Positions 7,211 to 16,099 are shown, counted from the first letter of the stretch. The stretch: 64,000 nt of DNA from Claveliimonas monacensis (GCF_014982975.1 NZ_JADCKL010000009.1:36166-100165); one strand, 5' to 3'. Notes: generated by a model not told the origin, from the sequence alone. A program made the numbers and translations.

Positions 7211-8471
7211 TTACAGAAAATTAAAATTCAGTATCCTGCTGCAGACAGTGCTGGTGACAGCACTGACTGTACTTGTTGGCGGCTTTCTTCTGAATTATGT
7301 GATTGACGGGGTATACAATGACAGCTTTGCGACGACATTTGTAAAGATACTCACAGCCTTTCACGTGGAAGAACAGACCGCCATTGATTTATATTGGCAG
7401 CTTATAGGGGACAATAAGGAGTTCTTTATGATCGTAGGCTTCCTGCTCCTGTTTGCCCTGTTTTTCTACGTGGCCCTGTCCAAGATGACCAAGTATCTGG
7501 ACCAGGTGGGGGACGGCATCGAGAACATCATCTCCGAGTCCACAGAGCCCATCCATCTGATCACAGAGCTGAAGCCTATCGAGATCCGGCTCAACGAGAT
7601 CAAGGCCACGCTGAAGCGGCAGGATCTGGAGGCCATAGAGAGTGAGAAGAAGAAAAACGACCTGGTGCTTTTCCTGGCCCATGACCTGAAGACGCCCCTC
7701 ACCTCTGTGGTGGCCTACCTGGCTATGCTGGACGCCCACCCGGACATGCCGGAGGAGGAGCGGGCCAAGTACATCCATATTTCCCTGGAGAAGGCTACGA
7801 GGCTGGGCGAGCTGATCAACGAGTTCTTTGACATCACCAAGTTCAATCTCCAGGATATCGAGCTGGAGCCGGTGGAGCTGAACCTGTCCATGATGCTGGA
7901 GCAGATTGCGGACGAGCTGTACGGCGTCCTCCAGGAGAAGCAGCTCACCTGCGAGGTGGAGACAGAGGACGACCTGGTGGTCTACTGTGACCCGGACAAG
8001 CTGGCCAGAGTCTTTGACAATATTCTCAGGAATGCGGTGGCATACTGCTATGCCGGCACAACGATACAGATCAGTGCCCGCCGGAAAAATAAAGAGGTGG
8101 AGATCACGTTCTCCAACCGGGGCAAGAAGATTCCGGGGACAAAGCTGCAGACTATATTTGAGAAATTTTACCGCCTGGATGACTCCAGATCCAGCGAGAC
8201 CGGAGGGGCCGGGTTGGGGCTTGCCATAGCCAAGGAGATCGTGGAGCTCCACGGGGGCAGGATCATGGCCAGGAGCGACGACGAGAAGACGCAGTTTATC
8301 GTGACGCTGCCATCTGGAAAAGAGCAGGAGGAGAAAGAAGAAAATGAAGTTCATACACATCGCGGACGTGCATTTAGGGGTGCGTCCCGAGGCAGGAAAG
8401 GCATACAGCGGGGAGCGAAGCGCAGAAATCTGGGAAAGCTTCCGAAGACTGATCAGAGTCTGCAGAAGTGA
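7200..8471 (+). CDS. VanS-like sensor histidine kinase
   Basis: It starts at TTG 7200 inside the regulator's last codons and is 423 residues long. Two membrane helices (about residues 10-32 and 77-96) enclose a short extracytoplasmic loop of 40-45 residues. A linker helix follows, then the H box with phospho-acceptor H161 (FLAHDLKTPLTSVVAYL), the N box (DPDKLARVFDNILRNAVAY) and the G boxes (GGAGLGLAIAKEIVELHGG). The kinase domain ends around residue 380. The last 40 residues are a basic, low-complexity tail encoded in the 128 bp that overlap the next gene in another frame. This tail looks like readthrough after loss of an earlier stop. The short sensor loop suggests it senses an envelope signal near the membrane. 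Confidence 0.88.
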   Translation: MKSNYRKLKFSILLQTVLVTALTVLVGGFLLNYVIDGVYNDSFATTFVKILTAFHVEEQTAIDLYWQLIGDNKEFFMIVGFLLLFALFFYVALSKMTKYLDQVGDGIENIISESTEPIHLITELKPIEIRLNEIKATLKRQDLEAIESEKKKNDLVLFLAHDLKTPLTSVVAYLAMLDAHPDMPEEERAKYIHISLEKATRLGELINEFFDITKFNLQDIELEPVELNLSMMLEQIADELYGVLQEKQLTCEVETEDDLVVYCDPDKLARVFDNILRNAVAYCYAGTTIQISARRKNKEVEITFSNRGKKIPGTKLQTIFEKFYRLDDSRSSETGGAGLGLAIAKEIVELHGGRIMARSDDEKTQFIVTLPSGKEQEEKEENEVHTHRGRAFRGASRGRKGIQRGAKRRNLGKLPKTDQSLQK

Positions 8472-9405
8472 GGCCCCGGATCTTCTTCTGGTGGCCGGGG
8501 ACCTTTTTCACCGGCAGCCCCTTCTGCGGGAGCTGAAGGAAGTGGACAGCCTGTTCGCTTCCCTGGAGAGGACGCAGGTGGTCCTGATCGCCGGAAACCA
8601 TGACCATATACGCCGGGAGTCCTATTACCGCACCTTCCGGTGGAGCGGCAACGTACATTTCCTGGGTTCTGAGAAGATAGAGGCGGTAGAGTTTCCCGCT
8701 TTTGAGACAGCAGTGTACGGGTGCAGCTACCACGAAAAGCAGATCCCCACGCCGCTCTACGACAGCGCGGCGGCGGCCGGAAGGCAGAAGACAGAGATCC
8801 TGCTGGCCCACGGCGGGGATGCTGCCCATATTCCAATTAGCCGGGAGAAGCTGTCCGGCCTTGGCTATGCCTATGTGGCGCTGGGGCACATCCACATGCC
8901 CCAGGTGGTGGTTCCCGGCCTTGCGGCCTATGCAGGAGCGCTGGAGCCCACAGACAAGAACGACACCGGGCATCACGGCTACATCCGGGGAGAGATAACG
9001 GAGAAGGGGTGCAGCTTCTCCTTTGTTCCCTTTGCCCTTAGAGAGTACATCCACTGCCAGGTGGAGGTGGACCCGCGGACAACGGGCGCCAGGCTGCGCG
9101 AGATGGTGCAGGCGAAGATAGAGGAAAAGGGAGAACAGAATATGTATAAGTTTCTTCTGAAAGGATATCATGACCCGGATGTTCTGTTTGACCTAGATGC
9201 ACTGGACGGGAGAGGAAATATCATCGACATCCTGGACGAGACAAAGCCTGCATGGGATCTGGAGAAACTGTACCGGAACAATAAAAACAATCTGATCGGC
9301 AGGTACATAGAAAGTTTTTCAGGCGCGGAAAAAGACAGCGTGGAGTATACGGCGCTGTGTGAGGGGATCAGCGCTCTGATGGAGACAAGAAGGGGAACAG
9401 AATGA
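8344..9405 (+). CDS. DNA repair exonuclease, SbcD/Mre11-like metallophosphoesterase (YhaO type)
   Basis: The 353-residue protein carries the calcineurin-like phosphoesterase motifs of Mre11/SbcD nucleases: IADVHLG (D8, H10), AGDLFHR, AGNHDH, LAHGG and LGHIHMP. These bind two metal ions. Family members cut DNA ends and work with a Rad50-like ATPase, which is encoded by the next gene with a 4-nt overlap. Size and the C-terminal capping region (residues 260-353) fit the Bacillus YhaO group rather than classical SbcD. The ATG at 8344 has AGGAGGAGAAAG upstream, inside the kinase gene. Linkage to a two-component system suggests regulated expression under an envelope or DNA stress. Confidence 0.88.
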   Translation: MKFIHIADVHLGVRPEAGKAYSGERSAEIWESFRRLIRVCRSEAPDLLLVAGDLFHRQPLLRELKEVDSLFASLERTQVVLIAGNHDHIRRESYYRTFRWSGNVHFLGSEKIEAVEFPAFETAVYGCSYHEKQIPTPLYDSAAAAGRQKTEILLAHGGDAAHIPISREKLSGLGYAYVALGHIHMPQVVVPGLAAYAGALEPTDKNDTGHHGYIRGEITEKGCSFSFVPFALREYIHCQVEVDPRTTGARLREMVQAKIEEKGEQNMYKFLLKGYHDPDVLFDLDALDGRGNIIDILDETKPAWDLEKLYRNNKNNLIGRYIESFSGAEKDSVEYTALCEGISALMETRRGTE

Positions 9406-10961
9406 AAATTCAGAAGCTGGAACTGAGACATTTTGGAAAATTCAGAGACAGGATCATCCTGCTGGGCGACGGGATCCAGCTCCTGTACGGGGAGAATGAG
9501 GCCGGCAAGACGACCATCCACACCTTCATAAAGAGCATGCTCTTTGGCATGGAGAGGGGGCGGGGCCGGGCGGCTGCAAACGATACTTTCAGCCGGTACG
9601 AGCCCTGGGAGCAGTCCGGCGTCTACGGCGGAGCCATAGAGTTTACCTGCGGGGGGAAGACCTTCCGGCTGGAGAGAAGCTTTGGCAGACAGGTGAAGAA
9701 GGCTGATCTGATCTGCCTGGACGACGGGGAACAGCTGTCGCTGGCAGACGGGGATCTGGAGATGATCCTGCCGGGTCTGGAGGCGGACGGCTATGAAGAT
9801 ACACTCTACATCCGCCAGTCCGGCGCGCAGACGGGACAGAAGCTGGCTGGTGAACTGAAAAATTTCGCTGCAAACTATTCCGTTTCCGGGGATGCCAGGA
9901 TCGACCTGGCGGCTGCCCAGGATGTGCTCCGCAGCCAGGAGAAACAGCTGGACCGCCAGGCCAAGGTTTACATGGAGGAGCGGCAGCGCCGCCGTGAGAA
10001 GATCGAGCAGGAGGCCTCCTATGTATGGCGGGATATCCACCGCCTGGACGAGGAGCTGGACCGGGTGAGGGAAGCCCTGGAGCTGAAGCGGATTAAAGAG
10101 GAGAGAGAGAGCAGGGAGCAGGAGAAAGAGAGGCGGATGATCGATGAACTCAGGCCCGGTGGATGGCGGATCCATCCGCTGGAGGTGCTGGGGATCATCC
10201 TGGCAGTGATCGTCCTCTTTGTGCTGATCCCACGTCCATGGAACTATATCACCTCTGTGGTGGCGGCGCTTGCGGGGGGCATCTATATCTGGAACCGGAT
10301 GAAGGTGGAGAAGAAGCGGCAGAAGACAGCGCCGGAGCTGATGCTGGAGGAGATCACCCCGGAGGAGGAGCTGGCCTCAGCGGAGAAACTTCGGTGGGAA
10401 CAGCAGCATCTGGAGGAAGAGAAGAAAGAGAAGCAGATCCAGTACGAAAATCTGCAGGAGGAACTGACAGAGCTGGGAGAACTGGATGACATCTATAAAG
10501 AGCAGAAGAACAGAAGGGCCGCCCTGTCTCTGGCCGGGGAACGTCTCGCCCAGGTGGCGCGGGATATGCAGACCCAGGTACGGAGCGATCTGAACGGGGC
10601 AGTTTCAGACATCATGCGGGGGATCACCGGAGGAAAATACACAAGACTGCTTGTGGAGGAGGGGGCCCAGCCGGTCTTCTTCCAGGAGAACCGCAGGATC
10701 CCTCTTTCCCAGGTGAGCAGGGGGACCATGGAGCAGGCTTACCTGGCCCTCAGGCTGGCGGCCGCAGATCTTCTCTACGAGGAGGAGTACCCGCTGGTCT
10801 TGGACGATGCATTTGCCTGCTACGATGACCGACGGCTTGCCAACACGCTGGCCTGGCTTGCCGGGAACAGGGAGCAGGTGCTGCTCTTTACCTGCCACCG
10901 GCGGGAGGAGGAGATCCTTCGCAGGGAGTCTATTCCCTTTGATCTGGTATCCCTTCCGTGA
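9402..10961 (+). CDS. Rad50/SbcC-like ATPase, short YhaN type with membrane segment
   Basis: The 519-residue protein is the likely partner of the upstream nuclease. Walker A is GENEAGKTT (residues 30-38), the ABC signature-like region is SRGTMEQAYLALRLAAADLL, and Walker B is YPLVLDDAFACYD. Two coiled-coil stretches (about 170-250 and 310-390) flank a strongly hydrophobic segment around residues 258-300 (LGIILAVIVLFVLIP, then ITSVVAALAGGIYIW), which should be one or two membrane helices in the place of the long coiled-coil hinge. It is about half the length of Bacillus YhaN. The start overlaps the preceding stop (ATGA). A bidirectional terminator follows. Confidence 0.8.
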   Translation: MKIQKLELRHFGKFRDRIILLGDGIQLLYGENEAGKTTIHTFIKSMLFGMERGRGRAAANDTFSRYEPWEQSGVYGGAIEFTCGGKTFRLERSFGRQVKKADLICLDDGEQLSLADGDLEMILPGLEADGYEDTLYIRQSGAQTGQKLAGELKNFAANYSVSGDARIDLAAAQDVLRSQEKQLDRQAKVYMEERQRRREKIEQEASYVWRDIHRLDEELDRVREALELKRIKEERESREQEKERRMIDELRPGGWRIHPLEVLGIILAVIVLFVLIPRPWNYITSVVAALAGGIYIWNRMKVEKKRQKTAPELMLEEITPEEELASAEKLRWEQQHLEEEKKEKQIQYENLQEELTELGELDDIYKEQKNRRAALSLAGERLAQVARDMQTQVRSDLNGAVSDIMRGITGGKYTRLLVEEGAQPVFFQENRRIPLSQVSRGTMEQAYLALRLAAADLLYEEEYPLVLDDAFACYDDRRLANTLAWLAGNREQVLLFTCHRREEEILRRESIPFDLVSLP

Positions 10962-11009
10962 GATGTTTCTGCGAAAGGCGAATAAGAAAAGAGCATAAGA
11001 AAGAGAAAA

Positions 11010-11060
11010 AGAGAGAAAACAGGGGACAGGCGGGTCCCCTGCTTTCTCTCTTTTATTTTT
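11010..11060. terminator. Bidirectional intrinsic terminator
   Basis: AGAGAGAAA-ACAGGGGAC pairs with GTCCCCTG-CTTTCTCTCT, followed by TTTATTTTTT on the plus strand and preceded by an A-rich run that serves the minus strand. It separates the convergent YhaN-like gene and prs. Confidence 0.85.
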
Positions 11061-11080
11061 TCACAGCGGAGGGAGGAGAT

Positions 11081-12265
11081 TTAGATCTCTTCGCCTCTGC
11101 GGTATTTCTCCACTACATGCTGGATCCTCTCGCTTGGGTTCAGGATGCTGCTGATAGAACCGTCATGGTTCAGGGTGTCGATCATAAGGGCAATGTACTT
11201 GCTCATGTCGCAGTTGATGTAGTAGGGTCGTGACAGCAGCTCCGGTGTCTGGTAGATCAGGTTTGTAGTCAGGATGCCGTTGATGATGCCCTCCTCGTAT
11301 GCCTTGTCAAATTTTTCCATGCCGTTTGTGAAAAGACCGAAGGTGGCAGCGGCATAGATCCTGTTTGCCTTTCTCTGCTTTAGCTGGCGGGCCACGTCAA
11401 GGATGCTGTCGCCGGAGGAGATCATGTCATCCAGGATGATCACGTCTTTTCCTTCCACAGAGGAGCCCAGGAACTCGTGGGCCACAATGGGGTTGCGTCC
11501 GTTCACGATCCTTGTGTAGTCGCGGCGTTTGTAGAACATGCCCATATCCAGGTTCAGCACGTTGGCCAGGTAGACAGCGCGCTCGGTGGCGCCCTCGTCA
11601 GGGCTGATGGCCATCATGTGGTCGCTGTCGATCTTCAGGTCCTTGACTGTGCGCAGAAGTCCCTTCACAAACTGGTAGGTGGGGCGCACAGTCTCAAAAC
11701 CGCTGAGCGGAATGGCGTTCTGCACTCGCGGGTCATGGGCGTCAAAGGTGATGATGTTGTCCACACCCAGGCGCACAAGCTCCTGCAGAGCCAGCGCGCA
11801 GTCCAGAGACTCACGGCTGCTTCTCTTGTGCTGGCGGCTCTCGTAGAGGAAGGGCATGATCACGTTGAGGCGTCGTCCCTTTCCACCGATCGCGGCGATG
11901 ATACGTTTCAGGTTCTGGAAATGGTCATCAGGGGACATGTGATTTGTGTGGCCTGACAGAGAGTAGGTCAGGCTGTAATTGCACACGTCAACCATGAGAT
12001 ACAGGTCTTTCCCGCGGACAGACTCTCCGATGATGCCCTTTGCCTCACCGGATCCGAATCGGGGCACTCTCGCATCGATCAGGTAATTGTCTCTCTCGTA
12101 TCCGCTGAACACTACGTCGTCCTTGTGAACATGTCCGTCTTCCTTTCTCCATTTTACGAGATAGTCGTTGACACGGTTTCCCATTTCCTGGCATCCGTCC
12201 AGGGCGATGATCCCCAGGGCTCCAACGGGAATATTGTCTAAAATACGTTCATTTCGGCGCAGCAT
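11081..12265 (-). CDS. prs: Ribose-phosphate pyrophosphokinase (PRPP synthetase)
   Basis: The 394-residue enzyme makes PRPP from ribose 5-phosphate and ATP for nucleotide, His and Trp synthesis. The regulatory-flexible-loop region (PFLYESRQHKRSSRESLDC), the ribose-phosphate region (TFDAHDPRVQNAIPL) and the PRPP-binding loop (DVIILDDMISSGDSILDV) are visible. It is some 75 residues longer than classical Prs (about 315) because of N-terminal and internal insertions, a longer form found in clostridial relatives. It lies alone downstream of the dnaC-like gene with a 34-nt gap and may share its transcript. Confidence 0.88.
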   Translation of the reverse strand: MLRRNERILDNIPVGALGIIALDGCQEMGNRVNDYLVKWRKEDGHVHKDDVVFSGYERDNYLIDARVPRFGSGEAKGIIGESVRGKDLYLMVDVCNYSLTYSLSGHTNHMSPDDHFQNLKRIIAAIGGKGRRLNVIMPFLYESRQHKRSSRESLDCALALQELVRLGVDNIITFDAHDPRVQNAIPLSGFETVRPTYQFVKGLLRTVKDLKIDSDHMMAISPDEGATERAVYLANVLNLDMGMFYKRRDYTRIVNGRNPIVAHEFLGSSVEGKDVIILDDMISSGDSILDVARQLKQRKANRIYAAATFGLFTNGMEKFDKAYEEGIINGILTTNLIYQTPELLSRPYYINCDMSKYIALMIDTLNHDGSISSILNPSERIQHVVEKYRRGEEI

Positions 12266-12299
12266 CTTATAAGGTACCTCCTGTTATTTGAAATATTTT

Positions 12300-13289
12300 T
12301 TATACTCTGTTCATCAGTTTCTTTTGTATCCGGATATCATCGCCTGTCAGGCGCAGCACAGTGTAGGAGCTGGTGATCCTGGAAAAGATCCTCTCTGAGT
12401 AGATGTTTTTCAAGTCCTCCAGAGAGAGATTAGTGGAGATCAGGGTGGGCTTTTTCCGCAGGATCCGCTCATTCAGGCAGATGAAGAGCTGGGAGTTGGT
12501 GAAGGAGTTGCTCATCTCCGTTCCCAGGTCATCAATGATGAGAAGATCGCAGCTGTAGATGTGCTCGCAGTCTGCCCCTGCTTCCTCCTCCCGCCGGAAT
12601 GTGCTCCTTGCAAAGATGTCAAAAAGCTGGGCGGCTGTGAAATAGATCACGGAGAAAGAATGCTCCAGCAGCTCCTTGGCAATACAGTGGGAGAGGAAGG
12701 TCTTTCCCACGCCTGTGTCGCCGTAGAGGAGAAGATTGTGGAATTCCTCCCCGAATGTATCAACAAATTCATGGCAGCTCTTCAGAGCGATCTCCATGGC
12801 CTCCCTGGACGAGCGCCCGGTGAGGCGGTCTATATGGCTGCCGGAATAGTATTCCATGGAAAATGTGTCGAAATTCTCCCTGTCCAGCACTTCCTGCAGG
12901 TTGGACTGGGTATAGAGAAGATCGATGATAGCCTTCTTAAAGCAGTGGCATTTTCTGTCCCCGATATACCCGGTATCCTGACAGTCGGGACACGTGTAGT
13001 GAAGATCCAGATAATCCGAAGGATAACCGTTTTCCCGCAGAAGTGCAAGCTTTTTTTGGGAAAGTGCATGAATTTTCTCTTTTAAGGTGTCCAGAGCGGA
13101 CGCGTCCCCCTCCAGAAGGCGGCGGGCCTGCTGCAGGGACAGGCTGGAAATCTCATCATCCAGCTCCCGGATCCGGGGGATCTTTTTCTCTATATCTGCA
13201 TAGCGCCTGCGCCGCCTGTGCTCGTTGTCCAGGCGGTGCTGTTCATAGGTGCGCATGATCTGTTCGTATTGGGAATTTGTAAGAGCCAC
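12300..13289 (-). CDS. dnaC: DnaC/DnaI-like helicase loader ATPase
   Basis: The 329-residue AAA+ protein loads the replicative helicase during initiation and restart. An N-terminal helical, zinc-binding part (residues 1-130, with CPDCQDTGYIGDRKCHC giving a C-x2-C...C-x-C site) precedes the ATPase domain with Walker A (YGDTGVGKTFLSHCIA), Walker B (LLIIDDLGTE) and an arginine-rich sensor region (ERIFSRITSSYTVLRLTGDD). It is transcribed just after the dnaD-like gene (gap 41 nt), the usual clostridial helicase-loading pair. Three DnaA boxes lie upstream of that operon. Confidence 0.9.
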   Translation of the reverse strand: MALTNSQYEQIMRTYEQHRLDNEHRRRRRYADIEKKIPRIRELDDEISSLSLQQARRLLEGDASALDTLKEKIHALSQKKLALLRENGYPSDYLDLHYTCPDCQDTGYIGDRKCHCFKKAIIDLLYTQSNLQEVLDRENFDTFSMEYYSGSHIDRLTGRSSREAMEIALKSCHEFVDTFGEEFHNLLLYGDTGVGKTFLSHCIAKELLEHSFSVIYFTAAQLFDIFARSTFRREEEAGADCEHIYSCDLLIIDDLGTEMSNSFTNSQLFICLNERILRKKPTLISTNLSLEDLKNIYSERIFSRITSSYTVLRLTGDDIRIQKKLMNRV

Positions 13290-13330
13290 AAATGTTCTCC
13301 CTTCTCAAATGATAGAAGACAGGTCCGTCC

Positions 13331-14356
13331 TCACTGGTTCTGTATGAGCCTGCGGGTCAGATCTTCCATGTCTTCGTAAGTCCTGCCCTCGAAGTTGTTA
13401 AACCGATTCCGTGCAGGTTTTGGTGTCTCGGCGGAAGAGGAGGCGGAACGCCCCTGGCGCTTCTCCTTGCGCTCCAGCTTCTCTTTCTGGTAAGCCAGAT
13501 CCAGAGCCTCCACATCTTTCCTGTTCTTTGCGCCTCCCTCGAGCCAGCTCTTCAGGATGGATTCTGCATAGTCGAAGCTGGGCTGGTGGATGCTGTTCAT
13601 GGTCCGGTTGCAGGCCTCTAAGATCAGCTCGTCTGAAAAGCCGTATTCCCCGCTCCACCGCTGGATGTAAGCCAGCTCGGAGGCGGCGGGGGAGCGGCCG
13701 GTGATGCCGAAGGCCTTCAGCACACCGTAGCAGCTTTTGCTGTAGAAGGCTGCGCTCTGCTTGGCCTCCTCCGGTGTCTGGATCTTCCGGTCTGCCCAGG
13801 AGAGGGCCACTTTCTGTATGTAATGCATGCTCTTGTGCCCGTTTTCCACACAGTACTCGATCAGGTATTCTATGAGATCGGTGGACATGCCCAGCTCATC
13901 GTAGAAATAAGTGATGGTCTTCATGTCTGTGGTGGACAGAGTTTTCCCCAGATACTGTTCTGCCACAAAGAGAAGCTCCTTGAGTTCCTTGCGGTTGCGG
14001 AAGCGGGTGACATTTTCCGGGGATGGAGCTGCCTGTTCCTGAACATTTGCTGCCTCCGGCGCCTGGGTGTCTGCCCGGGGGGCGGAAGAGGCGGCCTCCT
14101 CCGTGATCTCGTAGTCCAGAAGACCCTGCTTCTTCCAGTATTTCAGGGCGCGGATCACATCTTTCTCCGTATCGTCCAGGATATCCGCAATGCCGGAGAT
14201 GGTCAGCTCCCTGTCCGGGCTGGACTGGCAGCGGAGCAGCAGGAGATATACCTTCACGTACTCTCCATTTGCCTCCGGCATATAGTGGTCAATGAACTCG
14301 TAATCCAGCAGAAGGGCATTCTCCTGCCGGCAGTTTTTCAGTGTCAGTTTCTTCAT
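13331..14356 (-). CDS. dnaD: DnaD-domain primosome protein
   Basis: The 341-residue protein has an N-terminal winged-helix part (residues 1-90, YVKVYLLLLRCQSSPDRELTISGIADILDDTEKDVIRALKYW), a low-complexity Ala/Glu/Pro linker, and a DnaD/DnaB_2 domain around 140-220 (TYFYDELGMSTDLIEYLIEYCVENGHKSMHYIQKVALSWADR). A basic tail ends in a short helix (RTYEDMEDLTRRLIQNQ). DnaD proteins remodel origin DNA and help load the helicase with DnaC/DnaI. Start 14356 (MKKLTLKN) is preferred; an in-frame extension to 14437 would cross the promoter. Confidence 0.88.
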   Translation of the reverse strand: MKKLTLKNCRQENALLLDYEFIDHYMPEANGEYVKVYLLLLRCQSSPDRELTISGIADILDDTEKDVIRALKYWKKQGLLDYEITEEAASSAPRADTQAPEAANVQEQAAPSPENVTRFRNRKELKELLFVAEQYLGKTLSTTDMKTITYFYDELGMSTDLIEYLIEYCVENGHKSMHYIQKVALSWADRKIQTPEEAKQSAAFYSKSCYGVLKAFGITGRSPAASELAYIQRWSGEYGFSDELILEACNRTMNSIHQPSFDYAESILKSWLEGGAKNRKDVEALDLAYQKEKLERKEKRQGRSASSSAETPKPARNRFNNFEGRTYEDMEDLTRRLIQNQ

Positions 14357-14410
14357 GCTTTTCCCATCCTCGTTCGTCGTAATCTGTCGTATATGTTTGA
14401 TTGCAGACCT

Positions 14411-14439
14411 ATTATAGCACCGGAGAGGGAGGGGCAAAA
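14411..14439 (-). promoter_or_regulatory. Promoter of the dnaD-dnaC operon
   Basis: On the minus strand a perfect TATAAT (complement of 14411-14416) is seen; the -35 at 17 bp is poor (TTTTGC, complement of 14434-14439). A weak -35 box fits an activated or DnaA-modulated promoter. The DnaA boxes start about 30 bp further upstream. Confidence 0.6.
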
Positions 14440-14469
14440 AGAACTTTTTGAGTCAAAATCCATCTTTTT

Positions 14470-14501
14470 TGTGGATAAAATCCTGTGGAAAATGTGGATA
14501 A
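14470..14501 (-). promoter_or_regulatory. Cluster of three DnaA boxes upstream of dnaD
   Basis: TGTGGATAA at 14470-14478 and 14493-14501 are exact complements of the DnaA box TTATCCACA, and TGTGGAAAA at 14484-14492 differs at one position. All three have the same orientation within 32 bp, the last two directly adjacent. They lie between the murC stop codon and the dnaD promoter. Confidence 0.75.
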
Positions 14502-15881
14502 CTAGTCTTTCAGCAGATCCTCTCCAATATTTACAACATTTCCGGCCCCCATAGTTATCAACATGTCCCCCTTCTGGCAGCGGCCGGCGAGAAACTCCTC
14601 GATGGCCTGGAAAGAGGGGAGATAGTAGGCGTCGCACCCTTTTTCTTTCAGGGCATTTGCCAGCAGCTCTGAGGACACACCCAGGGTGTCCGTCTCCCGG
14701 GCGGCGTAAATATCTGCCAGCACAATGTGATCCGCCAGGGTGAGGGCGTCGGCGAAATCGTCAAACAGAGCTTTTGTGCGGGTGTAGGTGTGGGGCTGGA
14801 ACACGCACCAGACCTCCCGGTGGGGGTAGGACGCAGCCGCCTTTAGCGTGGCCCGGATCTCCGTGGGGTGGTGGGCGTAGTCGTCGATGACAGTGACTCC
14901 GTTCCAGTCTCCCTTGTGCTCAAAGCGCCGGTTTGTCCCCTTAAAGGAAGAGAGCCCCTTCTGCGCGTCCTCCAGGGACACGCCCAGAAGGTCGGCGGCC
15001 GCGATCACAGAGAGGGCATTGCAGATATTGTGATCCCCTGTCACGGACAGGCGGATCCGCCCTGCATTCTGGCCCTGCCTGATGAGGTCAAAGGAGGCGT
15101 CGCCGAAGGCATCGTGGGAGATGGAAGCGGCAGAGTAGTCGGCATCCGGCTCCAGGCCGAAGGTGATGACCCTGCATGTCAGTCCCTCTGTGATCTCCTC
15201 CAGCCGCTCGATGCTCTTGTTGATGATGAGAACGCCGTCCTCTGGCAGGAGTTGGGCGAATTTGCGGAAAGAGCGGCGGATGTCCTCCAGATCCTTGAAG
15301 AAGTCCAGATGGTCCGCGTCGATGTTGAGGATCACGGAGATCTTCGGGAAGAAATGGAGGAAGCTGTTGGTGTACTCGCAGGCTTCCGTCACAAAGATGT
15401 CGGAGTCTCCCACCCGGATGTTCCCGCCGATGGCTTTCAGGATCCCGCCCACGGAGATGGTGGGATCTTTCTCCCCCGCAAGGAGGATATGGGAGAGCAT
15501 GGAGGTGGTGGTCGTCTTGCCGTGGGTGCCGGAGATGGCCACCGGCACTTTATAGTTGCGCATGAGCTGGCCTAAGAGCTCCGCCCGGCTGAGCATGGGA
15601 AGCTCCTGCCGGACTGCCTCGGCGTACTCCTCGTTGTCTTCGTGGATGGCGGCTGTGTAGACCACGACATCGATCCCGGGGATGATGTTGGAGGCCTTCT
15701 GCCCGTAGAAGATCTCAGCTCCCAGGGAGGAGAGGTGGTCTGTCAGGGCGGACTCTTTGGCATCGGAGCCGGAGATGGTGAAGCCCTCTTTCAGGAGGAT
15801 CTCAGCCAGACCGCTCATGCTGATACCGCCGATGCCGATAAAGTGCACATGCACAGGTTCGTGAAAATTAATTTTATACAT
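14502..15881 (-). CDS. murC: UDP-N-acetylmuramate--L-alanine ligase
   Basis: The 459-residue Mur ligase adds L-alanine to UDP-MurNAc in cytoplasmic peptidoglycan precursor synthesis. The N-terminal Rossmann part (HFIGIGGISMSGLAEILL), the ATP loop (ISGTHGKTTTTSMLSH), the central ligase region (LNIDADHLDFF), and the C-terminal domain (VIDDYAHHPTEIRATLKAA, FQPHTYTRT) are all present and full length. Start 15881 is chosen because AAAGG sits 11 nt upstream; the in-frame ATG at 15890 has that site only 1 nt away. It has its own promoter in the divergent region with glgC. Confidence 0.95.
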   Translation of the reverse strand: MYKINFHEPVHVHFIGIGGISMSGLAEILLKEGFTISGSDAKESALTDHLSSLGAEIFYGQKASNIIPGIDVVVYTAAIHEDNEEYAEAVRQELPMLSRAELLGQLMRNYKVPVAISGTHGKTTTTSMLSHILLAGEKDPTISVGGILKAIGGNIRVGDSDIFVTEACEYTNSFLHFFPKISVILNIDADHLDFFKDLEDIRRSFRKFAQLLPEDGVLIINKSIERLEEITEGLTCRVITFGLEPDADYSAASISHDAFGDASFDLIRQGQNAGRIRLSVTGDHNICNALSVIAAADLLGVSLEDAQKGLSSFKGTNRRFEHKGDWNGVTVIDDYAHHPTEIRATLKAAASYPHREVWCVFQPHTYTRTKALFDDFADALTLADHIVLADIYAARETDTLGVSSELLANALKEKGCDAYYLPSFQAIEEFLAGRCQKGDMLITMGAGNVVNIGEDLLKD

Positions 15882-16006
15882 GATCAACATACCTTTCTAT
15901 AAAAAATGCTGTCCGTGATTGACGATACAATGCTTCCCAAGGCCTGGTGCTGTCTGTGAGCAGACTCATGCGGCCCGGACTTTTGGGTTTTGGCATCATT
16001 TATATT

Positions 16007-16035
16007 ATTATAAACATATATAATAGAAAAGCCAA
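16007..16035 (-). promoter_or_regulatory. Promoter of murC
   Basis: On the minus strand TTGGCT (complement of 16030-16035) and TATAAT (complement of 16007-16012) are 17 bp apart. The leader is about 120 nt without a recognised riboswitch. Confidence 0.65.
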
Positions 16036-16099
16036 GAAACTTTTTTTGTGATATATCGATAAAAAAAAGGTAGAAAAATCACTTTTTTTGTAAAATATG

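Noticed and set aside
6521..8471. VanR/VanS pair as part of a vancomycin-resistance cluster
   Set aside because: No vanH, D-Ala ligase, vanX, vanXY or vanT gene is near; only the regulator family resembles Van systems.
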